DNA from: Opisthorchis felineus
Taxonomy: Eukaryota > Platyhelminthes > Trematoda > Opisthorchiida > Opisthorchiidae
Reading direction: 5' to 3'
Assembly: GCA_004794785.1 (NCBI GenBank)
Contig: SJOL01006429.1
Location: 137,334 to 201,333 of the forward strand
Length of the DNA stretch: 64,000 nucleotides
Positions within the stretch are counted from its first letter, which is position 1, and every line of letters starts with the position of its first letter. Positions 13,401-27,223 of the stretch are shown in pieces. Below the pieces are notes generated by a model. It was not told the origin of the DNA. It made no database searches and saw only the letters and a list, made by a program, of their open reading frames with translations. The position numbers and the translations under genes are program-made.

Positions 13401-16400
13401 ATGTTTAATAAACCTGACAGAGTAGTAAACTTGAAGCCTTGCGTAACGGCACTGTATAATTTCAGTGAGTGAGGGAGTGAGTGAGTGAGTAAGCGAATTT
13501 AACGCGGAATGCACGAAAACTAACCTAAACCAATAACGTAAACGACTGGATGTCTCCAAAAACCACCACTTACCTAGATTGTGGCCTTCACAAAGCAGTT
13601 GTAGGAAACGGAAAATCTTGCAGGTGAAATCGGCATCGTACAAATTTGTGATGCCTTTCATATCGGAAAGGCCCACAGCGAGGCCTTCCGCCTTGTTGCA
13701 CCTAAAAAAACAAAACGCTAAACGTCCCAATTGTCCGTAGGATGTGTCTGAGGATACTTTTAAGCAAGAGACGGAAATATCAAGAGTTAATTATCACCCG
13801 AACGTGGTTGTGTTGCGGTTGCATAATGGATCAAGAGTCCGGATCTGCTAGTTGAAAAAACCCAAAGTATCATAGTTCCAACCCAACTAGTAGAGTCTCT
13901 GTAAAGACGAAACAGCTAGCCACTGCTTCACTGATCACGGCTGGGTAAAATTCCGCGTCAACTAAACGGTTTTCACAAAATGTGATTTGAGGCGCTCATA
14001 ATCAATAGATAAAGGTTTATAGCAAAACAATTTATCGGAAGATAAGCGGGGGCTAGACGTAACACGCTACTCATAAGTTTGCTGAAAACTCTGACAGTCC
14101 ACGACTGGTTTCGCCCCTCTTGGGGCTCATCAGGTGGGCACGGTCCCCGAGTTTCCGTCAACCTTGTTATTCATGAATATTGTAACAGCTGTTGAAGCGC
14201 ATTCAGTTGAAGAAGACCCTTATAAACGAGAAATTCGGCTTGATCATAACCAAATTGGCATGCAAATGAGTGTATTTGTCGAATAACCGGTAGCTGTTTG
14301 AGAAAAAAGTTCCGTGGATACGAATAAGGTAGGCTGAAAACAGGTGAGCGTCTCTACTTTCATAAAGTGCCTGCTGGGGTTCAAAGCGAATTCATTAAGT
14401 TCCACTAAGGGCAAACAATCTGGTCAGGTGCCTTACTCAGCTACTTTGGCGTGGTGTAGTCGACTTACCGTTCAAACGTGTCCAAGTCGAGTACGGAGCA
14501 ATTCTGCATCAGGCCAGCCAAACTTGTGAAGAATCCGGACAACTTCTTGCGGTTCAAATACTCCAACATCCGGCTTTGAACGGAAACGTTTCCGCCCAAT
14601 AACAGTGCGATACCCAGTTGGATACTGGCCTGAGCAACGGGAGTTGCTTCACCTACAAAGGGGTTGGTAAAAGGACATGAACGACAAGAGATCAATGAAT
14701 CGATAAGAAGTTTAGCGTTTCCGTCGTCATTGTTATCTTGCGAGGTGGTCAGTAGGGTCTGAAATGTATCTCCACGCGTATGAAGAAATTAGAGAGTGGA
14801 TAAGCCTGCCATTCGCCTGAAAATGTTTGGTCCCAACAACATGCGGATCTTCAAATCTCAAGCGTCAACAACAAGCCAGTTAGTATCGTGTAAGAGATCT
14901 GTCAGACCAAGAAACAAACTCTAACTCACTTACCTCGGGAAGCAGCCAGTTGCAACAGCATCATTTCTGCAGCACCACGATCGGCCAAACGGTTTTGTTC
15001 ACTCAACAGTTGCAGTTTCTGTTCTTCTTGATCCTTAAAGATGGAAATTTTGGACGGACGAAATCCATCAGGAATGGCACTTGAGAGTAGTTTCACCAAA
15101 TTTCGAAGCAAAAGCATAGTCATCGATGTTTACATAGAATCCCCCACCCCCCCGAGGGAATGGAACAAAAAACCGGTTACCATGCTTTGCATGAGTAGGA
15201 ATTTCACGGACTCAAGCAATCCAAGATACTCCACACGAGGACAACAAACTAAGCAACCAGGCATTTCCCATCCAATTGATATGTGTGCATGGCCAATCAG
15301 TTGTTAGATCATTTCTTCCCAATAGAGAGGGAGAGAGGCAAAAATGATGTCTCTCACCTGAAACGTCGCACCTTCTTCTTCCACTTCCTCTTCCTCTTCT
15401 TCTTCATCTTCACCGCTGCAGCTCTAAAAAGTGGAAGGCATTTTTTATCATCGTTATCGTCGTCATCGTCGTCGTCGGGTTTGTGAATCGGTCGACACAT
15501 AATTGTATAACCGCCCCCTTGTCTCACTCAAAATGTCGCTTGAGAAAACAGTCATGCACCTTAAGTCTGATGGTTCACGCGGGCATTCTTTCTTGTAAGA
15601 TCATGGGGGAAGGCCGAGGAAACCTAGATTATCATTCTCGCAGAAATTCATCATCTCTGAACATTTAGTAAACCTTCCAGATAGAACTTTGAACCTTACA
15701 TCATAAAGCTACGGTCGTCTGTGTGAACAAGTCACACTTAGACAGAAATTTGACAATGACACTTGCGCAAATCTTCCACAGGACCATTGAACTAATCAGC
15801 TAACTGCATTCCTGAACTGAGTATATGAAACCAATGTAAATTACCGTAGCCGGGAGAGAGAAAAAAAAACAGAGCTGTTACTGAGTGAGAAAAACGAGAA
15901 TTTCGGAAGACTATCAACAGTACGCGAAAGACCAGCCGTGATATCCCAACGTGAAATGAAACCGGTCGCTATAAGCTGAGCGCCACGTGCCATTCGCATT
16001 CTCTTCAGTCGGTTCCACGTGAACCTCCTCGCATGCGGATGCAGCCCTGTGGGATATGGCAGGTAATCAAGCTGATGGGCGATCATGCTGCTATTTCTTA
16101 GCCGGACTGACTAGCTAATATCTGTTTGTCACTCTATGTGGGGCTCGTGTTGATTGATGTTCAATCACGCCGGTCCCGACTTAATCCAGATGTGTTTACC
16201 TCAATACCTCCCGAGGCTGTTTACCCCAGAGACAAGATTTTTGCATCACCTTTTCACTTCATTGCTTGCTAGCACAGTCATCCCTCAGTGAAACAACACG
16301 ATTTGTCGCTGGTTCATCGCTATCCACGATGATGACCGCAAAGCGGTCAGTCTGACTCTCTGTACCCTACACTTTACACAGTCCCAGAGCATACTTACTT

Positions 16401-19400
16401 GAAATGCTGATGGGTCACGAATTAATACCTAGAGTGACATGAAAGCCTTTGAGTAGTCAACATTCAGAGCCCGGCCATCAATCCAAGCAACTAATATACT
16501 TCACTTTTCGTTACGCAGAACCGAAGTCTTATCACGACACGTTTAGGATAGCCTCAGTCACCCCCATTATGAAATAAGGTTCGCCAACTTGATGCAACCA
16601 AATCCCCTGAAGGTTACGACCATCAGCAGAGGCCGGATTCCCAATGATGTCATCGATCTACACTTGCAACCGGTTGGGCTGAATTGTGGTCATCACAGTC
16701 TATTCCCTCCATAAAACGATGACCTTACACAAAAATTCAAGGCATTCATGCTTTTGAAGACCAGTCTGATAATTGGAAGACTTTCGTTCCTAGCTCGGCT
16801 GCAAAAGGAATATTTCTAAAATGATTCTCGAAATAATTTCTCAAAATAATTCTCAAATGTTAAGTGCCTTAAATTTGTACTACTTACACAAAAATCTGCG
16901 GTGGTTCCGGCATAATAAACAGACTAAACATTGGTGATACAAAACAGTGTATCGCAGAGCATTTGAATACATAAGATCCAACCCCCAGTTGACGAGAATC
17001 GGTTCTTACCTTGCCCATTATTCGTGCATAGGCTAAATATAGTGGGTCATCTGGTGCCTGTTCCATCGCTGATCGACTTAAAGCCGTCAAGAGTTGGGTT
17101 AACGGATCGGGAGCTGCTGAATCCGCTGTGGCACCACTATCTGAGCCGGAGACTGTCGGTGGTCCAGCGGGCAGAACAGGCTTCGCGCAACCATCCCCGC
17201 CATCCTCAGTTTCACTTGGGAAACTGAGATCCAGTACTGAATCCATGAACTCCAAAGCATGTGAAGCCGCAGAATCTGTTTTACACAAAAGGCATTTTCA
17301 ATGAGTATCCGAAAAAAAACCTGTCATATTGAGTGTTTACAGATAGATCCATTCACTCTTGTACGAGCATCTCCTATAAGGACAGAATAGGCTATGGATG
17401 GCTTAAAACCGGTCTAGATTGTGTTCGCGCAATTTCATACTGGTGAATAGCCACCAGTAGTCGGGTGATTGCCTGAGTTGGCCAGCCGCTGGCTCGAATC
17501 TAGACGAGGCTCATCAGATACGCAAGCAAGAAGAGCTTCCTAATGTCTTAGTCCGGTGTTGTTTAAATTCACGCGGCTGGCATTTGTTTTTCCATATCAA
17601 CAGACTTTGTGTTCTAGAAATCGTACTTTGCTGAGAGGTACTACACCTCTCTTTTGTAAGGCGGGTTCCAGTATACATACTGTTTACTTCGAAAATCTGA
17701 AAAATATTCCGGGTTATTCCACAGTCATCAACAGCGACAATCACTTACCTTCGATTGATTTGAATGAACTATCTAATGAATGCCCACTTGTTGACTTGGC
17801 TGGTGTAGCTGCACCCGACACACATCCCGAGTCGGCCTCACTACCTGCACTTACAGCTTCCTCGTTTGTGATATCTTCGATAAGCTTGACCCCCAATGAC
17901 TCCTCATAGTCCAGCCATTCTTGTGTGTAGGCTGAGATGAAGAGGTTGACCGCTCGATGTACTGGCAGTGCATAGAGTGGAACCATGCGGAAGCAGGCCA
18001 TGACCGCTTTCTTCCTTTGGGATGAGACCAATTTTTTCCAGGCTCCTTTGGCCATCGTTGGTGGATGATCTACCTGAAAACGGAAAGTAGGATTGATGGG
18101 TGTAGGACAGTGTGATCGACAGTATGTGATTGGCCAATCGTGGCGAAAATCGACAATGGACTGAGCGTCCCATGGGAGAGATGCAGAACACCAAGAAGGA
18201 TCCATGAAAAACCAATATATTAAATTTGGGAAGGTCCATCTCTCATTGCATTTCCATCATTAACTGGAACATTAGCCATCCTATAGTTTATTTTTATCAT
18301 TCTTATTGAACTAGTTGGCTAATGGGTACGGTCTGAGTTTCACTTGTGACAGAATACCATACACTGGGGTGAGGAAACGGATCGACTAACATCGTCCGGC
18401 ACCAGTCTTCAGCCAAATGTGTTAATGTCAGTCGCCTTTATCAGGAAGTTACAGAAACCAAAGGTGGCGTTTCCGTCACTTGGAATGACTATTGTTTAAG
18501 GTGCCGTATAAACTGGAATCCACTTGCAACCTGACTGAAATGTTTTGAACCACATCTAACCGTACTGAGTGTGCCTGTATAAACATCCGGATGATCTGAA
18601 GGAGTTGTAAACCGGTGGTGCAACGCTTGCGTTCGGATTTATGTGGAATCAGGAGGCGACCTGTCTCTTTGTAAAAATATTCCAATGACCTCGGCTGTGA
18701 AAACTGATTCATCTTGAAGGGGGTAGGTCGGGACACGGACAATTTCCGAGAATGGCACATACTAGGTTCTGGCAAACGGGGAACGCTAAAGTAAACTCAA
18801 CAGAGCAGTGACCTCTCTTAGGAGGGTTCTATTGGGGCAAGTGTTGTACGGTGAAATTGGTAAGATCTATCAAGGGGTGTTTAGTTAACAGATGTGCCGT
18901 GCTAAACTTTTGCAGCCCGCAACTATTTATCCCGGTCTCACACACAACGGCTTAGTCCGTGCTGACGAACAGCGCCAGTGAGCGGGCCAGTTGTGCTCAA
19001 CTAACGGTATCTCAACCCAATATTCTGAACAAGGTATTTGAAAAGTTTCCTGCGGCCGTGTTAGCTTCTTTCCCCACTTAGGAGTCCACGATGCCAACAG
19101 TTGACTGTCTTGTAAGCCTCACACTGTTATACAAGCCTGTTATGATTCGTCATACCATCCGCCAGATGTAAGTGTTGTGTACTTCGTTCCTTGTAGCGCG
19201 GAGATTAGGCCTGCTGAGTGACGTCAATGCCGCCTCGAGTAAAGATAATGGGTAGGACAGAGTTCATGAAATTAGGAATATGGTGAATGACTTTACACAT
19301 CAGACATTACATGTCAAACAAATTCGTCATACGCAAATGTAGTTTTAGCCTATCCACTTATATGACAGATTCCTTGAGTATACTGAGGAGTGCAACACAT

Positions 19401-22400
19401 TCTGTCCTCTGATAAACAAACATCCTATAAGGAACTCTCGAATACACAAAAAACTCACCCTAAGAAACATTTTCCCCGAAGAAGTGGTCTACTACAAGCA
19501 ACCCCTGAACAAGAATAAATATCAGTATTGCGTCTGTTTATCACCTACTGGCTGAACAAAGTATGACGTAGTACTTCGCGCCTGGTGATCTATTTTGGGT
19601 TCATGCTTGTCCCAGAGAGCCATAGAACCACGCAGCTAACAGGTAATCTGCGGCAATTATAGCCTGTTTCTCTGGTCACGGGGTTGGATTAATGCTGTCT
19701 CTGCTTCTCTGTAACAGAAAAGCGCCTTCCTTGCAACCAGATTTACTATATTACGCAGCACGGGTAACGCGTGCATCACGTACTTGTGTTTCTCATCACG
19801 TATAGGTTGCGGTAGTCAACACGGATAAACTTCCTCGAATTTACTGATTGGTTAATTCATTTGGACCAATAAGCAAAATCCGCCCCAGATCAATTTGATG
19901 AAAATCACTGCGAGCGGGCGTGAACACGAAGATGCGATTTGCACTTACCAAGTATAAGCCGTGCATCACTTTGGAAAGCGTCAAAATACGGTCAACGACT
20001 TCATCTCTGGACGAGACGCCGAGTCCGGCATGGCGACCAGTCTGTGCAATCGTTTTATCGATTTTCTGATAGAGCAGTTTTTGCCAACGTTGTGTTCGTG
20101 GTTCAACCTGTTCGGATTAAAAAGCGAAATGGACGGTTCAGCTGAATTCCAGCATGGTTGAATGGACCAAAAAATACTAGGATGAGCCTTGTCACGTCCA
20201 AGATCTTTTGGACGGGAGACAGTGTACTCATGTCATTGTTCTGTTCGAGGTCCGTCACCCTTCTTATCTGATGTCGCTTTCTGCTGGTAGCAAACATGAC
20301 TAGTTCCATATACATCCCACTGATCAGTATAAATATGAATACAAGAATCGTGCAGTCACAATTTTATGGCGGCAAATGCAATATTCTGGTGGCAGGGATC
20401 GGGATACTGTGTACGAAGAAACCGTTGCTGAGGTTAAGACAATGCATTACAATAAAAACTTCAGCGGTATGTGCCTGAGAAACTGCAAAAACCGGCGCGA
20501 ACCTCGCAGGCAGCCGCGCAGATACTGGTAATGTTGCTGAAGATCAATCGTATTTTTGGAAAGTATTGGCAATTGATAGCAACAAGGGTTATGTATATGT
20601 CAGCTTCCAGTGTCACTTCAAGGAAAGGCCATTGAGTGGGGTCAATTTCTTGCGCCAAATAGTTCATGGGTGCGAGCTGCTAATGGTAGGATGATGGAGG
20701 TTGTTTTCCACCTAGTTTGAGGATGTTCGTGAAAATATCAGACAGCTTGCACGTAGCATGCGAGGGGAGATCTGTTCGATGGAAGAAGACTGTGAAAACA
20801 AGCCAAGCGGTCACAACTGTCTTCCATTTCCTGAAGTTAGCACCACCAGCGTAAAGGCAGTAACGATTTTGGCAACCTACGAATTGCACCTTTGGTAACT
20901 CCCATCAAATTGGATATTTTCCCATCTGAAACTACCGTTTCGGACGGAATTTGATTTAAGATATATTCATCAAGTTCGGTGTCGATTTAGAGTAGAAAAT
21001 GAACTCTTCCAAGGTTTGATTATACGTATTTATGCGTCTGTCCGCTACTGAACTACTGTCTGCAATTTCTTGTGCATCAGACGCCGGGCAATCGGATGTG
21101 TGTCGGAATGTAATCAAACTGGGATGAAGTTGCTGCCTTCCAAGTCTTATGTTGCAAAATTCAACAACACAAGCTAAAACATAATAAGAAGCTTCGAGTA
21201 ATTTGTAACGCGCCAAATTCAACGGGACTACATGGAGAAGTTGTCGCATATCAGTTGTTATCAAAGTTAGATTCTCATCAACATAAAAAAATTCCACCTG
21301 CGTTGATTAGTTACGAACTAAGTTGGCTACAAAAAAGCTCAGTCCGGCGTTCTGTCCAATGGCTCTACATGTTTGACATCCATACTCATTTGCAGGACCA
21401 GCAGACATGAGAAACAGTTACATAAACTGTTTCTGAACCAACAGAACAGCTCAGTTTATTGCGCTACCCATAAGGTTGCTGAAAACACTTCGACAGCCCA
21501 CGACCGGTTTCACCTTTCTTGAGGCTCAACAGGTAGGCGCAGTCCCCAAGTTTCGGTCAACCTTATGTTCTACTTGAACCCAAATTGCACGAAATTAGCG
21601 AAAAACATCACAAACGAGAGACTCAGCTGGTTTTCAGATGAGTCTCCTGCAAAACCAAATTGGTTTGCAAATGAGTGTATTTCGCTAAGCTCAGTTTATT
21701 ATTCAAACACGATCGATTGTACACAAAGTGTACTCAAAGTGAATATGTTCGTAGTTCGCTCAAACCGTGTGTCTCTGTAGGTAAGCACTTGATAGCCTGG
21801 TGGTATTTCACGTGACGGTTTGATTTGATTGAGCTTGTGTAATGGCTTCATAACTGCATGTGAATGCCAAAAAATCTAGGGTTCCAGAGAAGGGACAGGC
21901 CAGCAGCAATTTAATTTGCAAACCAATAAAGCTAAGGGCGTTTGCATCCACCAGTGGCGGTAAGAGCGGTAATTTTTTCAAGCTAAGCCATGAAATACAA
22001 ATATGGTTCTGAAGTTGCTCGTACGTAACACAAACCAAGTTGTCAAGAAAGAATAAACTCACGTCTCCATCTCGATCCAAAGCTGCGTGAAGGTAACTTT
22101 CGATATCCGAATCCGCTTCGTGCTGTTTGGTGAGAAAAAACAACTGGTGCTTTTTAGTGTGTGCCGGACAATGCGAACACGACGCGGGAAAACGTAACAC
22201 GGCCAGACCAACAGGCTCAAACTATTGGGGGCAATGAAGGGGAGAGCACTCAGGCAAACGGAGGTTGGTCAGTTGACAAACAGACCGACACACAGATGGA
22301 TAAGCTAACAGAAAGACAGACGGATGGAGCGACAGATAGACAGACGTACGGAGAGACAGACCGGCAGACAAAATAGAGGAACGGACAGGCAGATAGATAA

Positions 22401-25400
22401 GTAGGTAGATAGACAGACAGACAGAAAAATAAATAGCTAAACAGACAGATAAAAGATGGACACACAGAGTCAGCTAGGACAGGCAGACAGGAATGTGACC
22501 GAACGGCCAGCCCCTGCAGACCACACCAGTACCAAAGAATGGGTACCATAAACAAATGTGACACGCCTGGCCAGTAAACGGGAAGCACAGGGATTCATGC
22601 TGTTCGAAAATATAGCACCTGGTAGAAGAACGATGATTAACACCGAGAAATTCTCCTAGTTCAGATCGCGTAGAATGATGTGGATAGCCAATCAGAGAGT
22701 GGGCGGCAAAAGTCCTAAGCTTGGGAAATGCGTCTGTGTATAGAGGAGTAATTCAGATCAGACAGCTTTAGACGGATATGAGCACACAAATTTACGGAGG
22801 GTGTGGTAGCTGCAGCCGTGCAATGCGCTCTTTTCTGCACATAGAGGTTTGAGAAATTAAATGGGGATCAAGTTATGCGGGTAAGGCCAGGAACGGGACA
22901 AATCGGGTCACAAGAGCGGAGCGAGCTGCTCGAGCTGTGAGATGGTCTCGTTAGAAAGCTACCTGAATCAAATTCTCGAATCCCTTTTCGGTGTCAGTCG
23001 ATGTGGTGCCCTTTAAGGTTGAGGAACAAGGAACAACAGCGATGCAAATTGATAAAGGAGTGACGGAAGCGAAATACTCCAACTTCAAAATGAATATAAA
23101 TCTATTGGAAATTATCTGCATTGCGGTTTGTGTTCACCTGTTCACGGTCACCAATTCAGTTTCCCATTTCCTCCCGTTTGTCTAAGTTTTACATTCACTG
23201 GTGTCATATTTTTAAGGCTGCGGAAAGCACATTACGACTTGTGATCTGATGACACGCGTCCTTTGCCACCTTCAAATGTACCAGTCAGTCTACTTTCCAC
23301 CTGTTAGACCCATTAGGTTTAGCTACTTTGAGCCGTGTTCCACACATTTACCATTTACCGAATACAACCCCCCCCCCTGGCAATCCCCAATGACCAATAT
23401 TTAACAGCAATTATTAGAAGTAAATCAAGTTAACCTTGAAAGCATGGATAATTTTTTCGAAATACTGTTTGTATAACGATGACAGGATATAACGGTTCTC
23501 AACAAATGTCAACAACAGCAAGCGGTGATTTGGGAGTCTCAATGTTCCTGTCCTCAAGTTAGACCTCGTCGGTCATCTGTTTCAACTAGGGGTCCAATCT
23601 AAATATGCATGCAGAGGATTTCAGACGCACGCACGCACGCGCACAGCACGGTGAACAGGAGAACAACCTTAGGTCCGGTAATTTCACCGAAAAAGTACTT
23701 GTTTGCCCTTCGGCTCTAATTAGGCATAGGGTTTGTAAGGGAAGACAGGGAGAAAACCGCAGGTAATTTGATGTAATGACGATGATGATGGGGTTTGTGG
23801 TGGCTGTATTGATGTTTGTGGTTTGCTTGTATTGATAACGTGGCGTGGTATAGACGCAGACTCAAAAAATTGGGAATAACTATAGAAAATTCCATGACGG
23901 TCACACAAAACAAAATATAACAGAACGTTGTGAACTCATATGAAAAAATAGACTACATAATACATGGGGCTGAAAAGTTAGAACTGAAAGTCACTCAGTC
24001 AGAGGCAGCAAACTAACAGAAACTCAAAGCAGTTTTCTGTATTTCTATTCTGTATAAAAGCAATGGTTAAACTAAGTTCAACGCAATCAGAGAGCAATCG
24101 ATAATGGGTCGGGAATGGAATGAATTTTGTGGATGTTGTGAACAGACAAAAGCAAAGCAACATGCATGGGACTTCTTCTTCCAGTGCTATAAACATAACG
24201 CAAATCCGACAGTTTCCCAGGGCACTTCAGAACCACAGGCAACCGCTTTTACCGGTCACAGATTTTTAGGTTGACAGACCGCTGTCAAATCTGACCGTTA
24301 AAACGCATGGCCACCTCCGATTACTCGTCTTAACCTGATATCCAGTCATCTTCAGATTTCCACTGAGACACAAAAAGTTTCCTGTCGGACACATCTAAAG
24401 AGTAACGGAACGTCTAACTGCGAAAAGGTATCCTAGGATGGGTGAACAACAGTACACAGCAGTACACCGCCGACAAATTGTTCGTTGTGCTATAGTCACC
24501 ACACCGGTAGTATCTAAATGAACCCAATAGCTCTACTGCAGCCAGAAGTAGGTTGACAATAACAGGTTTTGCTGTTTGCAGCGAGAAAAGGCTTAATGAC
24601 AAAGCGGACCATACAGCAGCACGATTGGATGTTGCTATCGGCCAATCAGAAGCCACGCTGTCAATGGATCGGAAACAGTCTGGCGACGGAGTATGCAACC
24701 ATCACCTAATTGCACCTCCCCGTAACATCCTCAGATGAAGGCAAGCACCAACTGATTCTACACGCGTAAAGAGCCGTGGTAAATCTTCTTTGAATCTAAG
24801 TCATTAGTACCATTTACAGACTGATGTAATTGTAAACGATCTTCTTGGCAAACGAATGACATTGGATCCATTGAGCCCATCCGGTTTCATAGAAATTCCA
24901 CCAAGCTTGAGAATAACGGTAATTATGTCAAGATCCTCACCACATCCAATCCTATATCCGGACGTGAACAGAGCATTTTGGCCACAATCTATGACGAGAA
25001 TTACGAAAGTAAACCCAATCGCACTCCATCAACTACGTCTCAATTTGTGGTTTTCTGCTGCAGTCTTGAGAAATAAATTTTATCACATGCAGAATATGAA
25101 CGGAATTGATCTTTAAACAAAACTAGAATAGAAGTAGGCTCATTCTCAATCTCTTTCTACTGTCTGCAATTTGAACAGATGATTTCAAAATAAAATAGTT
25201 GTTTTTATATACCGGTGATGCTTCAGTGTCAAACACTGTGGTGTTAATGACGAAGCTGAGGATGAGATTCTGTAAATACACAACCAGAAAGTGATGAGAT
25301 GATCATTTCGATTGCCGTTTACGAGATATTATTGGCGAAGTGGATCTATTCAGGATATGGATTGGTTTATCGACACGAGTGAACAGAAGTATGCGAACAG

Positions 25401-27182
25401 TTGTATACTCCTGGTGAAGCAGTGAAGCCATTACATGACAGCCTCTGAAGCAAGCAAGATAGTGGTAGGTGTTCCTCAGCTGAAGAACTACAGCCGTCCG
25501 AAGCGAGTCGTGCTGTTGTATTTCTTATTGCTTACCTGACGACTGTGAGGCTAAAACGTCACAAAAGGCAGCTAAAGAGTGAGTAATTATCACGAAATTG
25601 TGGGAAGTAGGAAGATAAGAGTGCCTGTGTCCTGAAAGCATCAATAACGAAGGTAAGTTGAACTCCAGTCAGTACAAATCCAGTATTTACTGGAATAATA
25701 TAATAAACAGCTATCTGATTAATGAGATAAAAGCAGATTCGGAGTCACATAACTGATGAGCCACCCGGCACCTCATCGCGTACCTCAACTAGATATCTCA
25801 ACTTCCAGATAAAATGATTCATTTTTAAGTTGGCTCTGTTTAGTGTTGTTTGACTAAGAAACAACCTCGGGATTTCATTAGTGGTTAGCAGTCATTCTCA
25901 TGAAGCGAATCTTGGATGATTCGTACCACAGTGAGAGACATTCTGCTAGCTTGACAATAGGTCCACAATTCGAGCGCAGAGGGATGTCGACTTTGAAGCA
26001 CCGTCTTGACAAATGATTTCACGCAATAAACAGGTCCATGTAGTGTCAGACCGTTGTCACACCAGTTGGTTTGGATCACAATGTACGGGAATACGTGATT
26101 AGCTTAGCTTCGACCCGTCAACAATCAAGCTTAGCCTACAGATAATGATCAGACAGGTTTGCGTAGTATTGCATCGATCAGTCAAACATTCGTACCGTAG
26201 AGATATGCGACTGACTTAGTTCCATGTGGGGTCGGCTAGGACAGACGGACACGAATCGATACCAATAAAAAATTAAATTCAATGTACTCAGCGACTGATA
26301 AGAATCATAGGAAGAACTCAACTGGAGCCTGAAAAAGACTTACCCGAATAAGCTTCCTCTTGGCGCACAACACCAATTCTTGTTCACGTCCTCCGAGTAA
26401 GCTCAAGCCTAAAAAGGAACATGGTGCATTCAACGCTCTGGCCACATTGTACACAAGTCATCAAATTACTGTTAGTGTTGAGACGAAATGTAGGGCTAGC
26501 AAACAGTAAAACCAAACATGAGTATCATTGAGGCTATATTCGAAAATCAGATCATACCCGAAAGTATACCCAATAAATGAAGGTACAGTTTACTCACCAA
26601 TTGGTAACAGACGCTTGATGCAAGCCACTGTGAGGCTTGTGTGACTTGTACCTTTGGCACGCATTCCTAGAAGAAGTAAGGAGAAACAAACCAAGTTTTC
26701 GTAACACAACGTTGTTGTTGGAAGCCTGGAATACTGCGTTATCTGGATGGAGTCATGCTAGGAAAAAATACTTCCATAGCGTCAATGTCGACCCAGTTGA
26801 AACCTCAGGGAGCCCCTGCGCTTGAGTTGGGAAATTACCTCGAATTTTAATTGGACATTAAGTCAGAGACAATTTGTATGCGCGTGAGTGATTGACTCAA
26901 CTACAGTGGCCGTTTGATTAACCCACGAATGCGTTACTTGAGCTTCACAATGAATGCAGTTTTCGCCGACGGAAACAGTGTCGAGATCGCACACACGTAT
27001 GGCATAGCGAGATGGCTCAGTGGTTAGAACGCGAATTTACCGGCCGAAAGGTCCGTGGTTCGAACCCGACCTCTGCCTCTCGACTTCCTCTGTCTAGGCT
27101 TGGGCAACCTGGCAGTATCCCAGCCCTCGTGCTTCCTTCTGGTGGCATGGCAGTTAGGCACCGAAAGAGTGCTATAACTGAA

Positions 27183-27223
<41 letters not shown>

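Noticed and set aside
22161..22588. Long ORFs rich in DRQTD or SVCLSV
   Set aside because: They come from the GACA-rich simple repeat and have no protein character.
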